DNA from: Oscillospiraceae bacterium
GTDB lineage: Bacteria; Bacillota; Clostridia; Oscillospirales; Ruminococcaceae
Assembly: GCA_017465665.1 (NCBI GenBank)
Contig: JAFTVU010000017.1
Coordinates: 1-64,000 of the forward strand
Direction: 5' to 3'
DNA length: 64,000 nucleotides
Shown here: in pieces, positions 13,291 to 23,418 of the stretch
Layout: the number at the start of each line of letters is the position of its first letter
How positions within the stretch are numbered: the stretch's first letter is position 1
Translations under genes and position numbers: made by a program
Notes under the pieces: generated by a model
The model's database searches: none
What the model was told of the DNA's origin: nothing
Seen by the model: the letters and a program-made list of their open reading frames with translations, nothing else

Positions 13291-14796
13291 TTATTCGCCG
13301 GCGTGAGCTATTCCAAGAATATCAAGCTCTTTCTGTGTAAGTCCGATGCCTCTCAGCATAAGGCGGTTACCTCTGAGTGCTTCGATAGAGTTTATTCCCA
13401 TGCCGCCCAGTATCTCTTTTATCTCATGGTTCCATGCGTTGACAAGGTTTACAAGCCTCTTGTATGCAACATCGGGATTAAGCCGCTTTACAAGCTCGGG
13501 GCGCTGCGTTGCAATACCCCAGTTACACCTACCGCTGTGGCAGCTTCTGCAAAGGTGACATCCCATAGCCAGCAGTGCAGGGGTTGCGATATACACTGCG
13601 TCTGCTCCGAGAGCGATTGCCTTAACTGCATCGGAGGAGCTTCTGATGGAACCGGCTGCTACAATAGACACTTCGTTTCTGATGCCCTCGTGGCGGAGTC
13701 TGCCGTCAACTGCTGCAAGAGCAAGCTCGATCGGGATTCCCACATTATCTCTTATTCTTGTAGGAGCGGCACCTGTTCCACCTCTGAAACCGTCTATCGC
13801 GATGATATCCGCACCTGATCTTGCAATGCCTGAGGCAATAGCCGCTACATTATGTACTGCGGCTATCTTCACGATGATAGGCTTTTTGTACTCGGTAGCT
13901 TCTTTAAGCGAAAAAATAAGCTGTCTTAAATCCTCAATAGAATATATATCATGATGGGGAGCAGGTGAGATAGCGTCCGTTCCCATAGGTATCATTCTTG
14001 TACGGGAAACGTCCTCCGCAATCTTTTCGCCGGGGAGATGTCCACCAATACCGGGCTTTGCGCCCTGACCCATTTTGATCTCGATTGCGGCGCCTGTGTC
14101 AAGATATCCCTTGAATACGCCAAAACGTCCCGATGCTACCTGAACGATGGTGTTATCTCCGTATTTGTAAAAATCCTTATGAAGACCACCCTCGCCTGTG
14201 TTATAGTAGGTTCCTAGCTCCTCTGCGGCTCGTGCAAGGGCTTCGTGGGCGTTCTTCGAGATAGAGCCGTAGGACATCGCCGAGAACATAATGGGGATGT
14301 CAAGCTCAAGGTGAGGCTCTATATGTGTGTCTATGCTGCCGTCTGCTTTCTTTTTGATAGGGATCGGCTTTTTGCCGAGAAATACCTTTGTTTCCATAGG
14401 CTCGCGCAACGGGTCGATAGGCGGGTTCGTTACCTGAGATGCGTTCAGCAGGATCTTATCCCAGTACACGGGGTAATCCTTGGGAGTTCCCATAGAGGAT
14501 AGCAGCACACCGCCGCTCTCTGCCTGACGATAGTTTTCAAGCATAAGCTGCTGAGTATAATTTGCGCTTTGTCTGAAAGCATTTGCATTCGGCTGTATCT
14601 TCAGTGCTCCTGTAGGGCAAAGACAGACGCAGCGTTGGCAATCTACACATTTGTTTTCATGCGCCAACATTTTGCTGTAGTCCGAATCGTAATAGTGTAC
14701 CTCGTTTGCACATTGACGTTCACAGGCACGACAGCTGATACATTTATCATAATTGCGGATTATCTCAAATTCCGCAGGAAAATAGTTTACAGACAT
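13291..14796 (-). CDS. Glutamate synthase FMN/Fe-S central subunit (GltB2-like)
   Basis: The protein has 501 residues. The N-terminus carries two ferredoxin-like clusters (CISCRACERQC and CVDCQRCVCLC, residues about 18-60). The rest is the FMN-binding TIM barrel of glutamate synthase, with AVHNVAAIASG, GADIIAIDGFRGGTGAAPT and the 3Fe-4S-type cysteines CHLCRSCHSGRC. The barrel converts 2-oxoglutarate plus ammonia to glutamate. The fused ferredoxin clusters suggest ferredoxin or the adjacent electron-transfer proteins as donor. It overlaps the amidotransferase subunit by 10 bases. Confidence 0.95.
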   Translation of the reverse strand: MSVNYFPAEFEIIRNYDKCISCRACERQCANEVHYYDSDYSKMLAHENKCVDCQRCVCLCPTGALKIQPNANAFRQSANYTQQLMLENYRQAESGGVLLSSMGTPKDYPVYWDKILLNASQVTNPPIDPLREPMETKVFLGKKPIPIKKKADGSIDTHIEPHLELDIPIMFSAMSYGSISKNAHEALARAAEELGTYYNTGEGGLHKDFYKYGDNTIVQVASGRFGVFKGYLDTGAAIEIKMGQGAKPGIGGHLPGEKIAEDVSRTRMIPMGTDAISPAPHHDIYSIEDLRQLIFSLKEATEYKKPIIVKIAAVHNVAAIASGIARSGADIIAIDGFRGGTGAAPTRIRDNVGIPIELALAAVDGRLRHEGIRNEVSIVAAGSIRSSSDAVKAIALGADAVYIATPALLAMGCHLCRSCHSGRCNWGIATQRPELVKRLNPDVAYKRLVNLVNAWNHEIKEILGGMGINSIEALRGNRLMLRGIGLTQKELDILGIAHAGE

Positions 14797-15899
14797 CTCT
14801 TTCTGCCCTCCTCATTAAGCGTTACCACAACGGGCTCTCCACCCTTTGGGGACCATACGTTTCCACAATCGGGACAGATGGCTCTGATGGCGCACTCCTC
14901 GCTGGCGATATATACCCTGTCGTCTTTTTCCGCAACGACCATAGAGCGCAGCTTCAGTCGATCGTTCAATGCCATAATTCCGCCCGTGTAGCCAAGAATT
15001 ATAGAAAACGGACCGGTGATAAGCAGTCCCGAAAGGGCGTTGCGCAGATATCTCAGCTTTTCTGCCTGTTCGGGGTCAGTGCGACCAATCTCATCTATCT
15101 TCGTCCAGAAAGGTGCAGCGATGACCGAGGCGATATCCTCAAGACTAAGCTGCTGTTTTCTGTGGAGCCAGTCAAAAATATATGTGATGACCTCTGTATC
15201 GGTCAGCAAGGTGCATTTGTATCCGAACATCTCAATGAAACGGCGGTTAGCGTCATAAGAGGATATCTCACCGTTATGGACGATAGAGTAATCCAGCAGC
15301 GAGAAAGGATGTGCTCCGCCCCACCAGCCGGGTGTGTTCGTGGGATATCTTCCATGAGCTGTCCACGCATATCCGTCATATTCGTCAAGGCGGTAGAATT
15401 GGCCAACATCCTCGGGATATCCAACCGCTTTGAATACTCCCATATTTTTTCCGCTGGAAAAAACATATGCACCCTTTATATCGTTGTTTATCCTGATGAC
15501 ACACTTGGCTACATATTCCTTTTCATCAAGCTGCGAGGACGCTATCTTCGTGGGGCGCGGGTCAACGAAATATCTCCATATCAGCGGCTCATTGGTTATA
15601 GAAGGGATTCTTCTTATAGGAATACGGCTGAGGTTTATCACATCAAAATGACGATCGAGAAACTTCTCGGTCTGTTCACGCACCTCGTTTGAATCATAAA
15701 AGATATGAAATGCATAATGATCCTTATATTCGGGATATATGCCATATCCCGCAAATCCACCGCCGAGACCGTTAGAACGGTCATGCATATACGAGATCGA
15801 CTTGACGATCTCACTACCATTGATCCTGTTTCCATCTCTGCTGATGAAACCTGAAATGGCACATCCTGCAGGAATTCGCACTTGACCCTCTAAAAGCAT
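14787..15899 (-). CDS. Glutamate synthase amidotransferase subunit (GltB1-like, class II)
   Basis: The protein has about 370 residues with a class II (Ntn) glutamine amidotransferase fold: AWTAHGRYPTNTPGWWGGAHPF, VHNGEIS and the later LLTDTEVITYIFD are typical of GltB N-domains. It would release ammonia from glutamine for the FMN subunit. I start it at the ATG at 15899 because AAGGAGG lies close upstream; the longer frame to 15980 runs through the promoter. With that start the usual catalytic Cys2 is not at the N-terminus (MLLEGQVRIPAGCAISG), and the nearest candidate nucleophile is Cys13. That implies processing, as in GltB proper. It is the first gene of the minus-strand operon. Confidence 0.9.
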   Translation of the reverse strand: MLLEGQVRIPAGCAISGFISRDGNRINGSEIVKSISYMHDRSNGLGGGFAGYGIYPEYKDHYAFHIFYDSNEVREQTEKFLDRHFDVINLSRIPIRRIPSITNEPLIWRYFVDPRPTKIASSQLDEKEYVAKCVIRINNDIKGAYVFSSGKNMGVFKAVGYPEDVGQFYRLDEYDGYAWTAHGRYPTNTPGWWGGAHPFSLLDYSIVHNGEISSYDANRRFIEMFGYKCTLLTDTEVITYIFDWLHRKQQLSLEDIASVIAAPFWTKIDEIGRTDPEQAEKLRYLRNALSGLLITGPFSIILGYTGGIMALNDRLKLRSMVVAEKDDRVYIASEECAIRAICPDCGNVWSPKGGEPVVVTLNEEGRKRCL

Positions 15900-15937
15900 A
15901 ACGTTACCTCCTTGCTTTTCTGCTTTTTTCTGAAAAT

Positions 15938-15967
15938 ATGATAGCACTTTGGTTACTTTTTTGTCAA
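15938..15967 (-). promoter_or_regulatory. sigma-70-type promoter of the glutamate synthase operon
   Basis: On the minus strand TTGACA (15967-15962), an 18-base spacer and TATCAT (15943-15938). It sits about 40 bases upstream of the amidotransferase start and is followed by a good AAGGAGG ribosome binding site. Confidence 0.75.
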
Positions 15968-15975
15968 TACTTTTG

Positions 15976-16001
15976 TGCAAGTTTTTTTAAAACAACTTGC
16001 A
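15976..16001. promoter_or_regulatory. dyad TGCAAG-N14-CTTGCA upstream of the gltB promoter
   Basis: Perfect inverted repeat, extended to 8-base arms TGCAAGTT/AACTTGCA, 26 bases end to end. Its centre (15988.5) is 21.5 bases upstream of the outer edge of the gltB -35 box, a typical activator position. A second copy has the same geometry at the glnN promoter. Confidence 0.65.
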
Positions 16002-16151
16002 TTTTGGTGTATTTTATCTATGTTTTAACCGATTTTCAAATATGATTATGAAAGATATGCACAATTTGCTTTCAAGAAAACGGATATGCAATCTTAAATT
16101 TTATAACATTTTACAAATTATCGTCAAATCAATTGCTCAAAATATGGCAAA

Positions 16152-16177
16152 TGCAAGAAATTGAACGAAAACTTGCA
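16152..16177. promoter_or_regulatory. dyad TGCAAG-N14-CTTGCA upstream of the glnN promoter
   Basis: Same half-sites and the same 14-base spacing as the copy at 15976. Its centre (16164.5) is again 21.5 bases from the outer edge of the -35 box, here TTGACA at 16186. A further half-site TGCAAGT lies at 16214-16220, over the end of the -10 box. Confidence 0.65.
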
Positions 16178-16185
16178 AAAACACC

Positions 16186-16214
16186 TTGACAAGAAATTAA
16201 CACGGTGATATAAT
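16186..16214 (+). promoter_or_regulatory. sigma-70 consensus promoter of glnN
   Basis: TTGACA (16186-16191), 17-base spacer, TATAAT (16209-16214): a perfect consensus match, about 75 bases before the glnN start. A TGCAAGT half-site overlaps the downstream edge. Confidence 0.85.
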
Positions 16215-16290
16215 GCAAGTGTAAACGACAGAGGCATCGACTATAACCTACGATCGTTTGCAATATAAATATACGAAAGAAGGAACATCA

Positions 16291-18384
16291 ATGAGAAACG
16301 TTTCGGACTATTTCGGTGAAAATGTATTCAACGAAAGCGCAATGAAAGCACGGCTTCCAAAGGATACCTTCAAGCAGCTTCAGGCAGCGATCAATAACGG
16401 TAAGCGTCTTGAACCGTCTGCGGCTGGTGTGGTAGCCAATGCCATCAAGGACTGGGCAATCGAAAAAGGTGCTACCCACTACACCCACTGGTTTCAGCCG
16501 ATGACAGGTATCACCGCAGAGAAGCACGATAGCTTTATCAGCCCGAATAATGACGGCAGAGTTATTATGGAGTTTTCGGGCAAGGAACTCATTCAGGGCG
16601 AGCCTGACGCTTCCAGCTTTCCCTCCGGCGGACTGAGAGCAACATTCGAAGCAAGAGGCTACACTGCGTGGGATCCCACTTCATTTGCATTCATCAAAGA
16701 TGGCGTTCTCTGCATTCCGACAGCATTCTGCTCCTACGGCGGTGAAGCGCTTGACAAAAAGACACCGCTGCTGCGCTCAATGGAAGCCATAAATAAGCAG
16801 GCGCTCAGGGTGCTGAAGCTTTTTGGAAATGATGATGTTACTTCTGTAAAGACCACAGTAGGTCCCGAGCAGGAATATTTTCTTATCGACAAAGAAATGT
16901 ACGATAAGCGCAAGGACCTTATCTATACAGGCAGGACGCTTTTCGGTGCAAAGCCACCTAAAGGACAGGAGTTAGACGACCACTATTTCGGTGTCATCAA
17001 GCCGAGAGTTCAGGCATATATGAACGAGCTTAACGAGGAGCTGTGGAAACTGGGAATCCTTGCAAAGACCGAACATAACGAGGTCGCTCCTGCACAACAT
17101 GAGCTTGCTCCCATTTTCGCTACCACTAACATCTCCGCCGATCACAACCAGCTTACAATGGAGATCATGCAGAAAGTTGCAAAGAAGCACGGACTTGTAT
17201 GTCTGCTACACGAGAAGCCCTTTGATGGCGTGAACGGCTCCGGCAAGCACAACAACTGGTCGATCAGCACAAATACAGGCGTAAACCTTCTCGAACCGGG
17301 CGAAACCCCCTATGAGAATGCGCAGTTCCTGCTGTTCCTGTGTGCAGTTATTAAGGCAGTTGACGATTATCAGGATCTGCTTAGGATTTCCGTAGCTTCT
17401 GCGGGAAACGACCACAGACTCGGAGCAAACGAGGCTCCTCCTGCCATCGTGTCGATGTTTATCGGCTCGGAGCTTTCTGAGGTGCTTCAGGCTATAGAGA
17501 CCGACACTCCTTACGGTGCAAAGGAAAAGGAACTTTTGAGGGTAGGTGTTCATGTGCTGCCTAAATTCCCTAAGGACAGTACAGACAGAAACCGTACTTC
17601 TCCCTTTGCGTTCACAGGTAATAAGTTCGAGTTCAGAATGCTGGGCTCCGCAAACTCGATCTCGGGCTGCAACACCGTACTTAACACCGCAGTAGCTGAA
17701 GAGCTTAAGCAGTTTGCCGATGAGCTTGAAAATGCAGCGGATTTCGATACCGCTCTGCACGATCTTGTAAAGAGAGTTATCGTTGAGCACCAGCATGTTA
17801 TCTTCAACGGAAACGGATATGATGATTCGTGGGTAGCCGAGGCCGAGAAGAGAGGTCTGCTCAATCTCAAGACCACTCCCGATGCGCTTCCTTATTTCAT
17901 CCATGATAAGAATATCAAGCTGTTCACCTCTCATAAGGTATTCACCGAGGTGGAGATCCGATCTCGCTATGAGATCAATCTTGAGAACTACTGCAAGGTA
18001 GTAAATATCGAGGCTCTGACTATGGTGGATATGGCTCGCAAGGATATTCTTCCTGCAATCAGCGAGTACATAGCTTCTCTTTCCGCTTCTGCGGGTGCAA
18101 AGCAGGCGATCGGCTCGGATGTGGACTTAAGCTATGAGGCAGAGACGGCAAAGGAGCTGTCGGCTCTTTCAGGCAAGGCGTTCAGCGCACTTAAAACGCT
18201 GGAGGCAAAGCTGGAGGAGACTAAGCGCATCTTTGATATTACGGTGCTGGCAGCATTTTATAAGGACGAGGTGCTTGCCGCTATGGACGAACTGAGAGCT
18301 GCCGTAGACAGCGCCGAGATGCTTACAGCCGCAGAGTACTGGCCGTATCCCTCCTACGGAGAGCTGCTGTTCGGTGTAAGATGA
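16291..18384 (+). CDS. glnN: Glutamine synthetase type III
   Basis: ATP-dependent synthesis of glutamine from glutamate and ammonia. It has 697 residues, the length of the GSIII family rather than GSI (about 450). Family motifs include [10 protein letters not shown] (ATP and metal-binding glutamates), [12 protein letters not shown], the nucleotide loop [15 protein letters not shown], and [21 protein letters not shown]. The start is the ATG at 16291 with AAGGA 6 bases upstream; the longer reading uses a TTG without a site. It is first in the plus-strand unit and is transcribed divergently from glutamate synthase, so GS and GOGAT share one control region. Confidence 0.97.
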   Translation: MRNVSDYFGENVFNESAMKARLPKDTFKQLQAAINNGKRLEPSAAGVVANAIKDWAIEKGATHYTHWFQPMTGITAEKHDSFISPNNDGRVIMEFSGKELIQGEPDASSFPSGGLRATFEARGYTAWDPTSFAFIKDGVLCIPTAFCSYGGEALDKKTPLLRSMEAINKQALRVLKLFGNDDVTSVKTTVGPEQEYFLIDKEMYDKRKDLIYTGRTLFGAKPPKGQELDDHYFGVIKPRVQAYMNELNEELWKLGILAKTEHNEVAPAQHELAPIFATTNISADHNQLTMEIMQKVAKKHGLVCLLHEKPFDGVNGSGKHNNWSISTNTGVNLLEPGETPYENAQFLLFLCAVIKAVDDYQDLLRISVASAGNDHRLGANEAPPAIVSMFIGSELSEVLQAIETDTPYGAKEKELLRVGVHVLPKFPKDSTDRNRTSPFAFTGNKFEFRMLGSANSISGCNTVLNTAVAEELKQFADELENAADFDTALHDLVKRVIVEHQHVIFNGNGYDDSWVAEAEKRGLLNLKTTPDALPYFIHDKNIKLFTSHKVFTEVEIRSRYEINLENYCKVVNIEALTMVDMARKDILPAISEYIASLSASAGAKQAIGSDVDLSYEAETAKELSALSGKAFSALKTLEAKLEETKRIFDITVLAAFYKDEVLAAMDELRAAVDSAEMLTAAEYWPYPSYGELLFGVR

Positions 18385-18408
18385 TGCATAGCATACAGAT
18401 GAACAGCG

Positions 18409-19833
18409 ATGACAAATAACATACACGAAGAGTGTGGCGTGTTCGGCATTTATTCCGACAGAACAGCAAATGTAGCGGGAACAGTATATCTGGGGCTCTA
18501 TGCGCTTCAGCACAGAGGTCAGGAGGCGTGCGGTATCGCAGTCTGCGACGACGGTGTTTTTTCCTCAAAAAAGGGTGAGGGTCTGGTATCTGAAGTCTTT
18601 GACGAGAATACGATAAAGTCGCTGGGCGAGGGTAATATTGCCGTGGGACACGTCAGATATTCTACAACGGGCGGTGGAGGTCTGAACAATATACAGCCGC
18701 TTACAATACGTCACATCAAAGGAAATCTGGCACTTGCACATAACGGAAACCTCGTGAATGCCGAGGAGCTCCGCAGAGGTTTTGAACTTTCGGGAGCCAT
18801 CTTCCATAGCACTTCCGATACCGAAGCGATAGCCTATGAGATAGTATCCGAGCGCTTGAAATCGTCCTCCACTGAGGAAGCTGTAAGCAAGATAATGAGC
18901 AAGCTGAAAGGCGCATATTCTTGTGTGCTTATGACCGCCACAAAGCTGATAGCTTTCCGAGACCCTAATGGATTCCGCCCGCTTGTTATGGGTAAACGCA
19001 ATGACGGTGCGTATATCATTGCCTCGGAATCCGGTGCTATTAAAGCGGCAGGAGGAGAACTTGTCCGTGATATCATGCCTGGTGAGATCGCAGTCATAGA
19101 CAAAAGCGGCGTAAGGAGCATCCGCACGAACACCTGTGGCAAGGGTAGTCTGTGTGTGTTCGAATATATCTACTTCGCCCGTCCCGACTCAGTAATTGAC
19201 GGAGCATCGGTACATCACGCAAGGCTACGGGCAGGACAATATCTCGCAAAGGACAGCGCAGCTGCGGCAGATGTGGTTATCGGGGTTCCCGATTCAGGTC
19301 TAGACGCGGCAATGGGCTATGCCAAAGAAAGCGGCATACCCTATGGCATCGGTTTTGTTAAGAATAAATACATCGGCAGAAGCTTTATCCTACCCGAACA
19401 GCACAGTCGTGAAGACGCAGTAAATATAAAGCTGAGCGTCATATAGGAAACTGTAAATGGCAAGCGAGTCGTACTCGTGGATGACTCTATAGTCAGAGGT
19501 ACTACCTGCGCTCGCATCGTACAGCTGTTGCGGGAAGCCGGTGCGAAAGAGGTGCACATGAGAGTATCCTCTCCCCCGTTCAGACACTCCTGTTATTTCG
19601 GCACAGATATCGACAGCGAAGACGATCTTATCGCTTGCCGTTATGATAACACAGAGGATATAGCACGAGTTATCGGCGCAGACTCGCTGGCATACCTCTC
19701 CATAGAGGCCACCTCTGAAATTGCCGAAGACTGCAGACTTGGAATATGCAACGGCTGCTTCAGCGGAAAATATCCTATAGAAATAACAAAAGCGCCGCAG
19801 AAAAATAAATTTGAACAAAAGATACATAGATAA
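18409..19833 (+). pseudogene. purF: Amidophosphoribosyltransferase interrupted by an in-frame TAG
   Basis: First committed step of purine synthesis, using glutamine. The N-terminal Ntn glutaminase domain is clear: catalytic Cys at residue 9 (HEECGVFGIY), GHVRYSTTG and SDTEAI. The phosphoribosyltransferase domain follows, with the PRPP loop VVLVDDSIVRGTT. A TAG at 19444-19446 splits the gene in one frame: 18409-19446 codes for 345 residues and the open remainder runs to 19833. Homology continues across the stop (LSVI, stop, ETVNGKRVVLVDD), so this is a point nonsense change or sequence error, not a boundary between two genes. The PRPP loop is downstream of the stop, so a truncated product should be inactive. 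AGG to TAG at a usual Arg position would explain it by one base. Confidence 0.9.
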
Positions 19834-19850
19834 AACAAACAGAGGCATTG

Positions 19851-19876
19851 CCGCAGCATTGCTGCCGGTGCTGCGG
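19851..19876 (+). other. strong hairpin between purF and amt
   Basis: Arms CCGCAGCA and TGCTGCGG with a 10-base loop, starting 18 bases after the purF stop and ending 26 bases before the amt start. No T-run follows, so it is more likely an RNA-processing or stability element than a terminator. Confidence 0.5.
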
Positions 19877-19902
19877 ACTACCCCTGAACAAAGAAAGGGT
19901 GT

Positions 19903-21657
19903 ATGATTATGACAGACCTTATGATGCAGGTAACGGAACAGGTCAACGCCGAAGTATTCGGTATATGGTTCCTTATCGGTGCAGCGCTCGTTTTCTTCAT
20001 GCAGGCGGGCTTTGCAATGGTGGAAACAGGCTTCACCAGAGCCAAGAATGCAGGCAATATCATCATGAAAAACCTGATGGATTTCTGCATCGGTACAGTG
20101 GTTTTTGCTGTGCTTGGCTTCGGGCTGATGTTCGGCGAGGATATCGGTGGCTTTATAGGCATTCCGACATTCGATCTGTTTACAGATTACGGAGCGTTTG
20201 ATTGGCCGAACTTCGTATTCAATCTGGTATTCTGTGCAACAGCAGCTACTATCGTTTCCGGTGCAATGGCAGAAAGGACAAAGTTCCTTTCCTACTGCAT
20301 TTATTCAGCTATAATCAGTCTTGTTGTCTATCCCGTTGAGGCACATTGGATTTGGGGCAGCGGATGGCTGGCTCAGATGGGCTTCCATGATTTCGCAGGT
20401 TCCTGCGCAATCCATCTTGTAGGCGGTGTTACAGCTCTTATTGGTGCTGCTATAGTAGGACCGAGAATAGGCAAATTCACAAAGGACAAAAAGCCGGTGG
20501 CTATTCCGGGACATTCACTCACCTTAGGTGCTCTCGGCTGTTTTATCCTCTGGTTTGGCTGGTACGGCTTCAACGGTGCCGCTGCCACAACAGGACCTCA
20601 GCTCGGTTCTATTTTCCTGACTACAACCATTGCTCCCGCTGTCGCAACAGTAGTGTGCATGATCTTCACATGGCTGAAATATGGCAAGCCCGATGTTTCC
20701 ATGTGCCTGAATGCATCACTTGCAGGTCTTGTAGGTATAACAGCAGGCTGTGATATCATGGATGCTGCCGGTGCAGCTATCGTAGGCTTAGTATCTGGAC
20801 TGCTGGTCATTTTTGGCGTATGGTTCCTTGACAATGTGCTCAAAGTTGATGATCCTGTCGGTGCGGTCGCAGTCCATTTCCTAAACGGTATATGGGGCAC
20901 ACTCGCTGTAGGACTTTTCGCTACGTCCACAGCTCCCGAGAGCGGACTGACCGGTCTGTTTTACGGCGGCGGCTTTGAGCTTTTCGGCAAGCAGCTGTTG
21001 GGAGTTCTCACTGTTACAGCCTGGACAGCTGTTACGATGACACTGGTGTTCCTTGTTATCAAGAAAACGATCGGTCTGAGAGTATCCCGTCATGAGGAGG
21101 TTGTCGGCCTTGACCTTACAGAGCACGGTCTTGCTTCCTCCTACGCTGACTTTATCCCCTCTACTCATATCGAAACAACAAGCTCGGGCAAGGAGCGCGA
21201 GGTTGCGAACGTCATTCCAGCCGTCCCTATTGAGAAGGCTGTTCCTGTTGAGTACAACAACACTGACGGTGCTCTCTCGGGTAATGTTCATACTGCCGGC
21301 GTAAAAATGACAAAGGTGGATATCATCACCGGCATGGAACGGTTTGAGCCGTTAAAGAATGCACTGTATGATATCGGAATAACAGGAATGACAGTTACTA
21401 ATACTATGGGCTGCGGTATGCAGAAAGGCTCTGCCGAATATTACCGTGGAGTAAAGGTAACTCCTCGGTTGTTGCCCAAGGTCAAGATCGAGGTGGTTGT
21501 GTGCAAGATACCTGTAAGTGAAGTTGTTGACGCTGCAAAGAATGCACTCTATACAGGCAATATCGGAGACGGAAAGATATTTGTTTATAATGTGGAGAAT
21601 GTGGTAAAGATCAGAACTTCCGAGGAGGGCTATGATGCCCTGCAGGACAACGCATAA
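19903..21657 (+). CDS. amt: Ammonium transporter fused to a PII signalling domain
   Basis: The protein has 584 residues. Residues 1 to about 420 are an Amt/MEP/Rh channel with many membrane spans and the twin-His pore (IHLVGGVTALIG and AVHFLNGIWGT). After a linker, the C-terminal 110 or so residues are a complete GlnB/GlnK domain: KMTKVDIITGMERFEPLKNAL, T-loop with GSAEYYRG and the B-loop/C-terminal IGDGKIFVYNVE. In ordinary genomes GlnK is a separate protein that plugs the channel under high nitrogen, so here the plug is covalently attached. It lies between purF and guaA, 69 bases after purF. The start may alternatively be the ATG at 19909. Confidence 0.96.
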   Translation: MIMTDLMMQVTEQVNAEVFGIWFLIGAALVFFMQAGFAMVETGFTRAKNAGNIIMKNLMDFCIGTVVFAVLGFGLMFGEDIGGFIGIPTFDLFTDYGAFDWPNFVFNLVFCATAATIVSGAMAERTKFLSYCIYSAIISLVVYPVEAHWIWGSGWLAQMGFHDFAGSCAIHLVGGVTALIGAAIVGPRIGKFTKDKKPVAIPGHSLTLGALGCFILWFGWYGFNGAAATTGPQLGSIFLTTTIAPAVATVVCMIFTWLKYGKPDVSMCLNASLAGLVGITAGCDIMDAAGAAIVGLVSGLLVIFGVWFLDNVLKVDDPVGAVAVHFLNGIWGTLAVGLFATSTAPESGLTGLFYGGGFELFGKQLLGVLTVTAWTAVTMTLVFLVIKKTIGLRVSRHEEVVGLDLTEHGLASSYADFIPSTHIETTSSGKEREVANVIPAVPIEKAVPVEYNNTDGALSGNVHTAGVKMTKVDIITGMERFEPLKNALYDIGITGMTVTNTMGCGMQKGSAEYYRGVKVTPRLLPKVKIEVVVCKIPVSEVVDAAKNALYTGNIGDGKIFVYNVENVVKIRTSEEGYDALQDNA

Positions 21658-21671
21658 GATATTGTTTTCTC

Positions 21672-21734
21672 CCGTGCGGCGATGCGCCTCCAAAGCTTTA
21701 CTGATTCGCTTTATGCCATTGCGTCGCCGCACGG
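21672..21734 (+). other. long hairpin after amt
   Basis: Perfect 11-base arms CCGTGCGGCGA (21672-21682) and TCGCCGCACGG (21724-21734), with partial pairing continuing inward. It could end amt transcription, but there is no clean T-run, so its role is unclear. Confidence 0.55.
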
Positions 21735-21753
21735 TGTGATATATCAGCATATA

Positions 21754-21790
21754 AATACGCAGACCTAACACAGTGTAAGGCCTGCGTATT
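21754..21790 (+). other. second hairpin in the amt-guaA gap
   Basis: Arms AATACGCAG and CTGCGTATT (9 bases), with CCT/AGG pairing one base further in. It ends about 30 bases before the guaA start, within the leader. No guanine riboswitch consensus is visible. Confidence 0.5.
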
Positions 21791-21821
21791 GGCGTATAAA
21801 AAACAGAAAGGGAGCTTTATT

Positions 21822-23381
21822 ATGTCACAAATGTTTTCAAACAAGCATGAGCTTATACTTGTTGTTGATTTCGGCGGACAATATAATCAGCTTATTGCAC
21901 GCCGTATCAGAGAGCAGCATATTTATTGCGAGGTCATTTCCTACCGCACTTCCGTAGCGGAAATCGTCGCCAGAAAGCCTAAGGGGATCATCTTTACAGG
22001 CGGACCTGACAGCGTATATCTGAAGAACTCTCCCAAAATAGATAAAGAGATCTTTTCACTTGGTATCCCTATACTCGGAATCTGCTATGGAGCGCAGCTG
22101 ATGGCTCATGTGCTTGGCGGTGAAATAGCAGCTGCCAAAGACAGCTCTCTTGCAGAATTCGGCAAGACTGTAACGCATATCGATACTCATTCCGTCCTTT
22201 TCAGAGGAATGAGTGATACTACTATTGCATGGATGAGCCACAATGACTATATAAAAAGACTTCCGGAGGGCTCCATTGCTATTGCTCATACTGCGAAATG
22301 CCGCTATGCAGCGATAGAAGACAGGGAGCGGCATTTGTACGGTGTTCAGTTTCATCCCGAGGTAAATCACACAGTTCAGGGCAGCGAGCTGCTGAAAAAC
22401 TTTCTTCGCAGTATCTGCGGTTGCCATGCCGACTGGACAATGGAAAGCTACGCCGAATCCGCCGTAAAGGAGATCAGAGAAAAGGTTGGAGACGGCAGAG
22501 TCTTACTGGCATTATCGGGCGGAGTAGACAGTTCTGTTGCCTGCATGCTGCTTGCAAAGGCAGTGGGAGAGCAGCTTACTTGTATTTTCGTGGATCATGG
22601 CCTTATGCGCAAGAACGAGGGAGATGAAGTCGAGAATGCTTTTGCGGATTCAGGGGTGAACTTTATACGCATCAATGCTGCCGAACGGTTTATGAAAGCA
22701 CTCGCAGGAATATCGGATCCCGAAAAAAAGCGCAAGATAATCGGAATGGAATTTATACGGGTCTTTGAGACGGAAGCCCAAAAGCTCGGCAGGATAGATT
22801 ATCTCGTTCAGGGCACTATCTATCCCGATGTTATCGAATCTGGCGCTGGAGATGCCGCTGTGATAAAAAGCCACCACAATGTCGGCGGATTGCCCGATTT
22901 TGTTGATTTCAAGGAGATAATTGAGCCTTTGCGTCTGCTGTTTAAGGACGAGGTACGCAAGCTGGGACTTACTCTGGGGCTTGCAGAGGAGCTGGTGTGG
23001 CGGCAGCCTTTCCCGGGTCCCGGACTGGCTGTAAGGATAATAGGAAACATCACTGCCGAAAAGGTCAGAATACTTCAAGAGGCTGACGCTATATTCCGCG
23101 AAGAAATAGTGAACGCAGGGCTTAGCCGCAGCATAAATCAGTATTTTGCCGTACTTACGGATATGCGTTCCGTCGGAGTAATGGGCGACGGCAGATCTTA
23201 TGATCACACTCTTGCATTGAGAGGAGTTACCACCTCGGATTTTATGACGGCCGATTTTGCCCGTATCCCCTATGATGTACTGGAAAAGGTATCTGTGCGT
23301 ATAGTTAACGAGGTTGGAGGCATAAATAGGATCGTTTATGATATCACGAGCAAACCGCCGTCAACGATAGAGTGGGAGTGA
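21822..23381 (+). CDS. guaA: GMP synthase (glutamine-hydrolysing)
   Basis: Aminates XMP to GMP. It has about 519 residues: an N-terminal class I GATase (nucleophile [12 protein letters not shown], triad FHPEV), the ATP-PPase P-loop ([14 protein letters not shown]) and the C-terminal dimerisation domain ([20 protein letters not shown]). The start is the ATG at 21822, preceded by AAAGGGAG; the longer frame from 21789 uses a non-ATG start inside the hairpin. It is another glutamine consumer in the cluster. Confidence 0.97.
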   Translation: MSQMFSNKHELILVVDFGGQYNQLIARRIREQHIYCEVISYRTSVAEIVARKPKGIIFTGGPDSVYLKNSPKIDKEIFSLGIPILGICYGAQLMAHVLGGEIAAAKDSSLAEFGKTVTHIDTHSVLFRGMSDTTIAWMSHNDYIKRLPEGSIAIAHTAKCRYAAIEDRERHLYGVQFHPEVNHTVQGSELLKNFLRSICGCHADWTMESYAESAVKEIREKVGDGRVLLALSGGVDSSVACMLLAKAVGEQLTCIFVDHGLMRKNEGDEVENAFADSGVNFIRINAAERFMKALAGISDPEKKRKIIGMEFIRVFETEAQKLGRIDYLVQGTIYPDVIESGAGDAAVIKSHHNVGGLPDFVDFKEIIEPLRLLFKDEVRKLGLTLGLAEELVWRQPFPGPGLAVRIIGNITAEKVRILQEADAIFREEIVNAGLSRSINQYFAVLTDMRSVGVMGDGRSYDHTLALRGVTTSDFMTADFARIPYDVLEKVSVRIVNEVGGINRIVYDITSKPPSTIEWE

Positions 23382-23418
23382 TAGTCGTTCGAAACAGTAT
23401 ATAATGCGAGGAGTTATT

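Noticed and set aside
19444-19446. Amber-codon recoding (pyrrolysine or TAG reassignment) to explain purF
   Set aside because: TAG ends other genes normally, for example the AraC gene at 317, and no other gene in the window needs TAG as sense.
21657-21821. Guanine riboswitch upstream of guaA
   Set aside because: Two hairpins are present but the conserved purine-riboswitch core (TATA..TCATATAATC type sequence and loop-loop motifs) is not visible.
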